This document shows, in pieces, positions 54,105 to 64,000 of a DNA stretch of 64,000 nt. The notes under the pieces are model-generated. The model made no database searches. It was not told the DNA's origin and was given only the letters and a program-made list of their open reading frames with translations. This DNA is from Carnegiea gigantea (taxonomy: Eukaryota; Streptophyta; Magnoliopsida; Caryophyllales; Cactaceae). The translations under genes were made by a program, and so were the position numbers. The stretch is from contig JAKOGI010000125.1 of NCBI GenBank assembly GCA_029747015.1, forward strand, positions 374,001 to 438,000. The letters run 5' to 3'. The first letter of the stretch is position 1. Every line of letters begins with the position of its first letter.

Positions 54105-57100
54105 TATGTATATATATATTCACACATACATATATGTATATATGCTAGTGTATACATAAGTATTTAATCTAGTTGCGGACAAATATTGGTTTTTGGTAGT
54201 ATAGTTGATTTGTAGGAGAAATATTTATTTGGATGTGTAAATGCACAAAAATGTAAGTTATTTTAAATGAGGTCTTTTCGGGTTGTTTGCAAAAATATTA
54301 AGTTGGTATGTCTGGTTATTTCTAAAATTGTACTTATTCAAGAATCAATTCAACCAAAACTTTAAATTAATAGTAGGAAATTTAGGAATAGCTTTATACT
54401 ATAATGCATCCCCTTACTTGAATGCGTGTTGGTTTTAAGGGTATGGTGTGTAAGGGGATTAGGCCTTCCATTATCTTATGCTCGAATTAAACGTAGAGAT
54501 TGGTGATGTTTTGAATAAGTATGACCTCTCATTCAGAATGACTGTGGTACATACCATATTTAGGAATAAGGTTGAGCAAATAAAACCAAAAAGTTTGGTT
54601 AATCGATGTGTTCTGACCAAACCGAAAATTTTCATTTTTGATTTCGTTCTTGATTCGGGCATTTGGAAAGTCAGTTAACTCGCAGTTAATTTATGGTTTA
54701 CCAAAACCAAAACGTTTACATTTCTAAAAGAGTCACCTAATTGACCAGAGCAGGATAGGACCTTATCTAACATTTTCCATGAAATTGCTTTTTTTTTTGG
54801 GGGGGCGGAAGACAAGATTATTGAACCCCAAACTAAAAGTCACTCAACTCGACCCAAATCGAACCGAAATATCGTTGATCCGAAACATGATTCATTCCGA
54901 ACTTGACTCAATTAGGGTTGTAATGAAACTGAATTATTGGTTGGAGCATGTTTAGCTTGGCAAACTTACACCATTAAATTTGACCCGTATACAGAGCGAA
55001 TAACCTATTTATTAGGTATGAAATAGGAGTACGAGATGAAGAAAATCAAACATATGATCATAGCATGGAGATCACGAACAAGGGAACAATGCCAACACAC
55101 ACCAGCTAAAAATACGATATGCCAACTTTTTATGGTAAACGTACAGCTTGGTGCCAAACAAAAAGATGAACTAAAGTTTCTCCAGCAAATTTCTATCCCT
55201 GTCTCTCTCTTGGTTGTACTGATACAAGTCAAATCAAAACACCCTTGGATGATGAATCATCTTGTTTGTACATGGCAACCACCTTCCATTCATCGATCGA
55301 GAATCGTTCTCCTTTTTCTATATCATATCATCATGGCATCACAAGACCCATCCATCCCATGATATCACAGCAATTAAGCCAAAGGCCAAAAGAATCAAAT
55401 AGCACAAATGACCCATTTTGATCCCCACTCCATATCAAAAAGGGCCCCTCTTGCTTTGCTCATTGCTGCATTACTATATACTTGCTCCCCTGTGGCCTTG
55501 CATGTTTACACTTTACACTATATGCACCTCGTTAACCTATGACCCTTTCAAATCCTAATATTTGCTTATTACTTTACCAATTCAAATTTCCCTAGCCATG
55601 CCTTTTGTATGCTCTCCTTGTTTGGATTTAATCACTACCCCTTATCCTAAATTACGAACGCGATAAGGATTGAATAATGGAAGGGACGTTCGAGCAATCA
55701 TGTCATTTTTAGTCTGATCTGAATGATCTGACGTGATGTGAACTGTCTCATAGTGCTCATACACGCTATGTATCTACTTATTTAAGCGTTAACATTTAAC
55801 ATCGGACAAGAATGAGATAATTTTCGCTTACATGCAGTGAATGTTTGAGATTATAAGATCTTCAAGATCATCATTAACTATGTGAAAATTTTCATCGGTT
55901 AGATAAGAATAGATAGATTCCTTTGATGTAGAAGAGAATAAACATTCCACTTTCATATTTGGTGTAGGGCACAAAATAATCTTTCCTATACCTTCAGAGT
56001 TTGTACTTTTGTTTAGATGTTTTCTTATCGATATTGTATCAAAGTCTTCCCAGATGAGAGACTTGAAATTTAAATGTTAACAATATTCATATATATCTTG
56101 TTATCTTATTATCCTAGATAAAATGGTATTCGCATGACAAGTACGTTCACGATTAACAATGGGGCGACCATTCAAATATACAATGGGCAACCATGGCAAG
56201 ATCTTCCTTGATCGTCAAGCCCTTCTCATTGTTTCTAATCCAATTCATGCATAATGAACTAATCACCTTTTTCCCTTTGTTGGCATTATCTCTTACAGTA
56301 ATTAGTTGAGTGTTTGAAGGGGTATTATATTCTGTATTTTTTTTTAGAAAAAGAAATTGTGCATTTTTTGCTCTGTCTTTGGGTTTGAATTAGGTTTGAA
56401 ATTGACCCAAAGCACCAAACTGAAAATTGTACAATTTTTTGAACTGAAAGTTTGGCGGATGTTAGACTAAAAATATAAATGTATTATATTGTCCCACGTC
56501 TGGCTCCGTATTCGTCACACTATTTGAACTTCCTAGACCCAAATTGAGAGACCCAAATTCTCCCTAAATTTAAATACGGAGGTGAATGATTTTTCGGATT
56601 TTAAATTCAGATAATCTTGTGACAGGACCTGATTTTTTCGAGTCGGATAGATTTATAATAATAGGTTCAAACGAATTTTTACCCGCACTATGAATCATCA
56701 ATATATTTAGGGTACGCTATTGTCTTGTTTATTGCTCTTATATTTTACAGATTCCCTCCATAAAATGTCATTACCTGATGGATATTCTATTCCAAACAAA
56801 TTTATTAGTATTACTCCATAATACTAATATTAATAAATCTTTCAAGAGGAGAAGTGATGATGCATTTGTGAGAAGATGTGAGATGATAACCTTTAGGAAT
56901 GTTAGAAAGGCAGAGGACGGCTTAAGAAAAGCTGAAACAAGCATGATTTGAAATCTTTGCAGTTAATGGAGGACATAGCTGAGGTCCTAAGGATGGGAGT
57001 CTGTGGAGGTCGAGGAGTAAGGTTGTGCACCATATGCAGCTAGCTTCTTGGCTTTGGCTTTGGCTATTGGATGGTAGGAATATGTTGTGTGTAGTTTTTG

Positions 57101-59149
57101 CTATTTTTTTTTCTAACTTACGTATGCAGTATTTTTGTATGTTAATATTCCCCTCTACTCAAAAGAATTAGCATCCCAACGCTTATTCTTTAAGGCGTGA
57201 TACTTGCATCTCTTGAGATATTGTTATACTTTTTCTGGTCTTGTAAGTATTTCTTTTGGTACCTTTTGTCTATCTACTTAATTAATAGTTATATTATTAT
57301 TATTATTATTTATTAATTTATGTGGGTCTCTTAGAATCGCCCTCTCTAATAATAGAGATGTCTAAAAATATAAGACTATTTATATTTGAATCTCTCCGGG
57401 CTCCGTGAAAGTGGAATCTACAATGGAGTTGTTGATGTTGTATTTATTAGTATTACTCCATGCCTCGATGGATAACTCTAATTGAGAGGGAAGACGTCTA
57501 CAATTGACCTTAGGCTGCTTAGTGTTTCGTCATTTTCTTTTTTTTTTTTTTTGAAGTCAAAAATGTTTTATCATATTAAGTTTCCCTTACTAACATCTTA
57601 AGTAATATACTAATATATAAACGCGAGTACTTGGATTTTGGAAATGTAAAATTCAATCCCTTTCATAGATAGTTTTTTTTTTTACCCCACAACCTGAAAT
57701 TATATCCATTCTGACGGCGTGTTAATTCATCTTTCCATGCATCCTTATCATAAATAAAAATCAAGGCATTATTATTGAAAAATAAGATTGATAACTGATT
57801 TGATTTCAACCAATCTAATCTTCCATTAAGACTGGACAATAGTGACCCAAATCAAATTACTCAAATTTATGCCTAACCTGACACCCAAACGGCATAACTC
57901 AAAGCGGACTCTTAATTAGAATTCACCCTAAGCAAGCCAATTTTCCATCAATGTTATTTTTCTTTGTAAGATAAGCTTATTAGATAGAATAATAATTGAC
58001 CTGAAATCAACCTAAATTGAAAGGACTGAACCCAAAAATAAAATTGAACTAAATTTTTTTATCGGAGTATAAACCAACCCAAAAATAACCCAACCTAAAA
58101 CCAACCTGAATGACCCCCTTATCAGGTTCAAAATCTAAATTCATTATGATATGCGAAGTGTAACAAGCTAAATAGCTAGGAAAAGAGGAAGGACTGGCTA
58201 GCTAGCTAGTACGTGAACGCGTACGATTGATTCTGCCATTTTGGCAGCTGTCCGAAATCGATGAATGATTTGTCAAAACGACGAGTAGTTTGCTCGCAGT
58301 CGTATATATATACATACAATATTTACAGCCCGTAATTTGCGCTGAAAAATGTGGCAGAAAACTGATCGAGGAGATATCTATTTGGATTTTAGAGGTACTG
58401 TTTGTGGGTTGTAATTAAAATGTGCATGCGTTTGTTGAGTTTAAGGTTTACTCCAAATAGGAAAGTTTTTACGTGCAGAGGCTATGACATATCGTAGAGG
58501 GTAGAGCTGCCTTCCCTCTCCTTTTCCCATGCAAACTTTCAACACGTTGCCTGCTTGATTCCTTCTTTTCTTGTCAATTATCATTCATCACTTCTCACAC
58601 GTTACGTCTGAGCTCTCTCTATACGTACGTACATTCATCCTCCCTACTCACTAGCAAAGTAAAGGTTCTTGGAGTAGCTAGGACTGATTAATTGATCGAT
58701 TAGTCTATGAAAAATGTATTAATTATGTATATGATAACAGGGGATGAAGGTGTTTTTCAGCCTTGATATAGTGGAATTATGTGGAAATTGAGGATGTCTT
58801 TGAACCTGGATTCAGTGGAACTATAAGAAATTCGTCAAATAAACTAGCTAGCCAGTTCATTTTCACAAAATATTGAGTCCCTAGTTTGTTTGCGAGGGTG
58901 AACATTCAAGCACTGTAGACTCATATTCAAGAGCTTCATTTGACTAGTATAGTGGCAAGGGGAGGCTAAACAAGCCCTGCCTAAACCTGAGCCCAACATA
59001 ACTAGTTTTGTATACCTCACATAGGTGAATTAATTTGGCAACTACTTTATGCATACACAAACATTCGAACCGCTCGCCTCCATAATGGAAGGTATACTTG
59101 GGCCATGGAATGGCACTATATTTTCAATATTCATGTGTAAATTGTAATA
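54102..59149. other. Gene-poor intergenic region
   Basis: About 5 kb with no supported gene. Short open frames (for example 55036-55362) lack any recognisable motif. T runs at 56339 and 57540, an (ATT)n tract near 57294-57312, and diffuse GAACCGAAA- or GACCCAAAT-type repeats at 54840-54900 and 57840-58140. Confidence 0.5.
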
Positions 59150-59152
59150 TAA

Positions 59153-59956
59153 GGGTGTGTTTGGTAGGAGAAAAATCATTTTTTCGAAAAATGATTTTTT
59201 CATTTCACGTTGTTTGGTAAAAGGTGGAGGGGAAAATCATTTTCAAGGGAAAATTATTTTACCCCATGTGAAGGAAATTATTTTCCCTTGAAAAAGTAGA
59301 AAAATTGATTTTTCAGGTCCCACTTTCGTTGCCCAATTTTGTCTCTTATTCTATTTTCTTTTAATTATGCTTAAAATCACTCTATTTCCACTCCTATTTT
59401 GTCTCTCGTTCTTCTCCTCTTCTTCATCTTCATCGATGATTTCTATTATCAATCTCTACAATTCCTTCTTGAGTTCTCTGACCTTATTACTGTTTCCCTT
59501 TTCAAGAACTTCATAGTTTGAGACATCCATCGTCTCCCCCTTCACCGTTTTCTTTAATTTGGGTTTAACATCACTTAAATTCTATTAGGTAATCCCTGAA
59601 AATAGTAGAAAAATTAAGATCCATTAATATTGACTCTATCTTTTTCTGAGTTTATTATCGAATATATTTCTTGTTGGTATTTTGAGTATGATTTTGAAGA
59701 GGATAGAGATATAGAATTCGTTGATTGTGTCAGAGCAGTGAGTAGCAGAGGGGGTTGATGATAAAAAGAAATGAAGTGAGGGCTGGGGGGCCGTGTTCCA
59801 TTCTATCAAATAGCAAAAAATAAAGTGGACAGAAAATGATTTCTCATTCCACCAAACAGCTGAAAATGTAAGTGAAAAATCATTTTTATTGGAAAAATAT
59901 TTTTCATAAAAAATGATTTTCTGGGAAAATAATTTTTCTCCCTACCAAACACACCC
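59153..59956. mobile_element. MITE with TAA target (804 bp)
   Basis: Ends GGGTGTGTTTGGTAGG, inverse on the right; similarity extends inward through AGAAAAATCATTTT-type sequence. TAA at 59150-59152 and 59957-59959. Confidence 0.8.
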
Positions 59957-60138
59957 TAAATATAAAATGTGTTCATTTCATATAGCAATGCAGGATAGAA
60001 ATTACTGAAGAAGCATTTCCCATTACTAGTTCATTTTAGTTGGTAATCAAAATTCAAGTCACCCTTCATACATACTGCTCAAAAAAGAGAAAATGACGAG
60101 TGCAAGAACAAAGTCCTAGGATTATTATCTAAGACATA

Positions 60139-60493
60139 GACCCTGTTTGGCTAAGAGCTTTTTGAAGAGCTTTTTGACGAAAAAGAGCTTATTTGACCAA
60201 AATTAGCTTTTTGACCAAGTAAAAAAACTAATTTGGGTGTTTGGTGAAAGAGCTTTTTAAAATAGCTTTTTGGGTCCAAAAAGCTAATTTGAAAAAGCTA
60301 ATTCCATGAGCTTTTTGGAAGAGCTTTTTGAAGAATTAGCTTTTTGTCTCACAACTTTATCAGAAACAGCTAATTTTACCAAACAATTTTTCAACAAATA
60401 GTTAACTCAAACAGCTAACTCAAACAGGTAACAACTAAAGCTAATACAAACAGCTAACAGGTAACAGCTAAAAGCTGTTTGCCAAATAGGACC
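60139..60493. mobile_element. MITE (355 bp) rich in AGCTTTTTG units
   Basis: Ends GACCCTGTTTGGC and (reverse complement) GGTCCTATTTGGC; ATA on both sides. The interior repeats GAGCTTTTTGAAGAGC and ACAGCTAA units. Confidence 0.65.
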
Positions 60494-60496
60494 ATA

Positions 60497-61131
60497 AAAA
60501 AGACAATTCACACAATTAGAAATATAATTCGCTCGCTATGTTATCATTCGCTATAAATGAAAAGAAATATGAATTAATTAACAAACTAATGAATTATACA
60601 CACTTTATTGCTGACATACAACTTGGATGCATATAAATCAGAATAACGCTGGCTACGTGACCAAAGCTCAAGTATGAAGTTTAGTTGGTGGAAATGAAAT
60701 AGAAAATACGGTATATACTTAATTTATTTTGCTACAACTCTAAATCTTAATTTCATTTTAAAGATTACATTTTTAAAAGTGGGATTGTTTTTAGATTAAA
60801 GTAAATATTATTAATTTTGTTTGATGGTCTTGCCTATTGGTCGTCTCTAGCAGTTGTGGCTTTTACTGGTACTTTTTTTTTTCCTATTACTTTTTATTTT
60901 GATGTCTTGTCTTTGCTTTTGTTGAAGGGCATCAACGATCAGAAGAAAAATATTTTTTTACAATGTTGGATAAGAAATTCGGCATGGGAAATTGGGAATA
61001 TACCCTACTTTTAAATATTGAAGTGAAGAAATGCGGAGATAAAAAGTAAAGGCTTGGAGAGAATCTAACAACCTAGCTAGCTGCCGTTAGAACAGGAATA
61101 TAGTAATGAATTAGCCCGCTTTATTAATTCT
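60497..61131. other. Intergenic sequence
   Basis: A 65-codon open frame at 60817-61014 has no recognisable motif and is not called. Confidence 0.45.
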
Positions 61132-61572
61132 AGGTCGGGCAACGGATCAGATCGGATCATATTAAAATCAATTCATCTGTAAAGTGGACTGGACTAGATT
61201 ATGGTCGATCTGTCAATGATGCAAGTCAGATTGGGGCGGTCAATGAATGACCCACTTTTAGCACATTTCAAAATGAAATAAATGTGTACAGAGAAAAGCT
61301 CTGTACAATAACTATTGGTACCTATAAAGCATTACTAATATACATAACTAATTATATTATGCAAATTAATATGGCAAATGGGCCGAAAAAAAGTACCAAA
61401 ATACTAAAAAGATCGTTAGTGAAACGACCCGACCAGACCCCACTCGTTCATATGATTTAATGGGCTCATCCACTGATGATCTGACCCACTATTAATCATA
61501 TTTTTTATTAAACCTATTTTAAATAGATCGACCTACTTAACTTGATGAATACTCAATTCATTATCCAATCCT
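61132..61572. mobile_element. Degenerate relative of the 7250-7842 element
   Basis: Starts AGGTCGGGCAACGG and ends, reverse-complemented, AGGATTGGATAATG. The interior has GGGCTCATCCACTGATG-type and GGATCGGATC-type phrases like those at 7250. Target duplication unclear. Confidence 0.45.
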
Positions 61573-62840
61573 AATTGACAGCAATTATTGTCATTATCTC
61601 ATCTCATTATATGAATTATCAAATTAAAGTGCCAACCAAAAAGGCCGCGGAAATTGTTAAGGCCCAAAAAAAAAAAAAGGAGGGGGAAATTATTAAGGCG
61701 CAAGTTGCAAGTGGGAGAGGTGGAAGACAGTAGACTAGTCGAGTGGCAGAAATGATGCAAAACTTAAATTAACTGCGAATAAATTAAGGAAAAAAAGAAA
61801 AATTGGTAAAAAAACAAAATAAGAAACAGAGGAGGGCCTCGGATACTGTTCCCGTACGAGGATGGCCATGCGTGGACCTACTCCACTACTCCGTGCTCAA
61901 CGCTACTGGTTTTTTTTTTTTTTTTAAAATCTTTTGAATTTATTTTATGTTGCTTTCATTTTTTGTTATTTTCTTAACGTACACTACTGAAATTCCCAAA
62001 AAATTAGTCTTCACTAAGTACGTACTATTCTTTTTTTTTTTTTTTTAAAGAAGGTGAACAAATAGATATAGTATATGTTCAATAAAATTAGTTGTTTTAG
62101 TAATCATTAGTTGTTTTATTAACTGTTAGTGATTATAGTACCGATTAGATGTGACTTATTAGTGATTAATGATTAGTTGCTCAACTGGCGATTTAAAATA
62201 AATGCGTTTGATAAATATAGGTTTTGAAATAGTAGATTTATATAAATGACTACAAAGGGTATAATAAATGAATATTTTTGGTAAATAAAAAGAATAATTT
62301 TGTAATTTGCAAATTACAATGCAACCACTATGTAGGAATTCTTAAAAGCTATTTTCATTAGCTTTTGAAAAACACTAGGTAAACCTCTAACCACCATCTT
62401 ATTCACTACTTTGCCGAATATTTTTAAATAATAGTACATAATATTTTGACTACTACAAATCATAACCCTCTACTTCAACCTTTATTACCAAATACAGCTA
62501 TGGTTTGAATTTGAATTCAAATATTTTATAACAATTCTTTAAAAAAAATTCAATACTAACCAACAACCTACATTTTCTTACTTTTTAATTGAAATAATGT
62601 TTAACCATTAAGTTTTTCATGTGATAAATGAATAAGTCATGTTAGTCAACTAAAGGTTAAAAATCATATGATATAAGATGAATGGATCGGAATCATAATG
62701 ATTCGAAAATTTGAGAGTTGTAAAAACTATTTACCAATTTTTTGGACACAATATATAAAAGTATCTTTTTGCTCTATTATTAAGTATATTTAAATGAACT
62801 GAATATCAAGTATTGCACACATCCTCACACACATGCGCAC

Positions 62841-62842
<2 letters not shown>
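61573..62842. other. Intergenic sequence
   Basis: AT-rich, with A and T homopolymers at 61665, 61912 and 62032. Phrases such as TTGAAAAACACTAGG and ACCAAATACAGC suggest a decayed MITE at about 62080-62505; ends not placed. Confidence 0.4.

Positions 62843-62928
<86 letters not shown>
62843..62928. repeat. (AT)n microsatellite
   Basis: About 43 AT units, read directly. Confidence 0.95.
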
Positions 62929-62930
<2 letters not shown>

Positions 62931-62971
62931 TCGAGAGATCTAAGCATTACATCTAAGAACTCGAAGGACGT

Positions 62972-63068
62972 TTATAACAACACCACCACCACCTCCCAGT
63001 GTGAGTCTCTTTTTGCGGAGTCTGGGAAGATCCAGATGTAGGTAGCCTTATCTCTATCAGCATCCCTG
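62972..63068 (-). mobile_element. Au/TS-type SINE 3' portion, minus strand
   Basis: AACAACACCACC, then TTTTTGCGGAGTCTGGGAAGATCC, then GTAGCCTTATCTC. The same order as the copy at 21945, again just right of an AT microsatellite. Confidence 0.45.
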
Positions 63069-64000
63069 TCAAATAAAATCATCGATTAAAAGAATTGTGC
63101 TTCATTATAATAAAAAATAAGAAACGTATTCTTTCTTAAAATAATGTCTAATTCTTACTAACTAGGCTGGCATATATCCGTCACTTTAAATTAAGAAAAT
63201 ACGTAGAGCAAACTAGATGCGTAGAAAGAGAGAATAGTGGAGGGAGAGCATGGGAATCCAGCGGGGAAATTGTTCTTGAATTGGCATGTGACCTAATTAT
63301 TAATGTTCATAACTTCGGAGGATTGAGGTTTTCCAATTTAATTTAATTTAATTAATTGCTTTTTGGTTGTTTTTTTATATTTGCTCTACTTTTTCATAAT
63401 TTACTTCCTCTTCAACTTGTCTTTTCGATTATATGAGGTGAGAAACCCCAGGCGAGTACAGCCTGGCGTGTACAAGGTTTTTTAAGCCAGAAATCTACTC
63501 CACTAGCTCCTACCTAAGCCATAATAAAATAGCAATTGAAAACAAAGATGGCATTCATGAATTGAAGCATAAAACTTCACGGTTTCGTATCTTCATCAAA
63601 ACTATTGGTAACTCCAAGTTAAATCAGTTTTTTTTTTTTTTTTTAATCTTTCAAATTTGTGTGAAAGATGTTAATAGAAAGGGACAATGAAGGCATAAAT
63701 TACGCATAATCTCTAATACGCTTTCATACCCTTGCAAAATCTATGAATTTCCAACTAGAATAAGTTGATTAACCCCCCAAAAAGGCTATGCCTTTTTCTG
63801 TAACCCTTTCAATAGGGCCCCATGCCTCCTGATCGTATACATATATCTGTCAAAAGTGTAAAATAACTTATGCCAATATTCAAATATTGCCATATGATAT
63901 TTGAGAGATAAGTCGAATCAAATTAAGTTCCTAAGTGTATTAGGGATATTTACATATTTTTACTTTGTACAACACTTACATAAATACACGCTAGGATCCC
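63069..64000. other. Intergenic sequence
   Basis: AT-rich; no gene or bounded element recognised. Confidence 0.45.

Noticed and set aside
54102..59149. Possible microRNA precursor in the gene-poor interval
   Set aside because: I scanned by eye for conserved plant miRNA sequences (such as miR156, 164, 166, 172, 319, 396) and saw none; no long unexplained hairpin was evident.
60817..61014. 65-codon open frame with hydrophobic segments
   Set aside because: No homology recognised, T-rich sequence, no promoter or splice context.

Overview
This is nuclear DNA from a flowering plant, almost certainly a eudicot. The evidence is AT-rich intergenic sequence, GT-AG introns, four recognisable plant genes, and a dense mix of plant transposons (copia and gypsy-type LTR elements, a TRIM-like element, LINEs, tRNA-derived SINEs, TAA-flanked MITEs). 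No bacterial, organellar or CRISPR-like content was seen.

Layout. 1-14.0 kb is transposon territory: a 3.26-kb solo LTR (1518-4781), inverted-repeat elements, and a three-layer nest at 8.5-13.7 kb in which a SINE was split by a chimeric copia element and by a MITE. 14.0-20.1 kb holds a telomere-repeat-binding (TRP/TRFL, Myb) gene of about nine coding exons on +. 20.2-27.1 kb holds SINEs, MITEs and decayed LINE 3' ends. 27.8-30.6 kb holds an uninterrupted GRAS-family (SCL14/33/9-like) gene on +. 32.0-35.1 kb holds a nine-exon FZR3/CCS52B gene (APC/C activator) on -, and 38.4-38.7 kb a 76-residue SIAMESE-RELATED CDK inhibitor gene on +. 40.9-44.1 kb is a tandem array of one TRIM-like element: four LTRs alternating with three short internal segments, with one target duplication around the whole array. 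45.9-47.0 kb is a minus-strand LINE remnant, and 48-54.1 kb holds a SINE, solo LTRs, MITEs and a foldback element set between TA microsatellites. 54-64 kb has no gene I can support, only MITEs, microsatellites and SINE debris.

How the genes relate. FZR3/CCS52B and the SMR gene are adjacent and divergently transcribed, about 3.4 kb apart start to start. Both families restrain mitotic CDK-cyclin activity, one by cyclin destruction and one by CDK inhibition, and both are tied to cell-cycle exit and endoreduplication. An exact match to the G2/M MSA consensus lies upstream of FZR3. The TRP and GRAS genes have no evident functional link to that pair.

I found no clear new gene system. The most unusual structures are the tandem TRIM array, the three-family chimeric retroelement with template-switch-like scars, the roughly 173-bp tandem repeat inside the long solo LTR, and the TA-bracketed foldback element carrying a nested solo LTR. 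All exon boundaries and TE borders were read by eye from splice signals, reading frame and target duplications; no alignment or database search was run.
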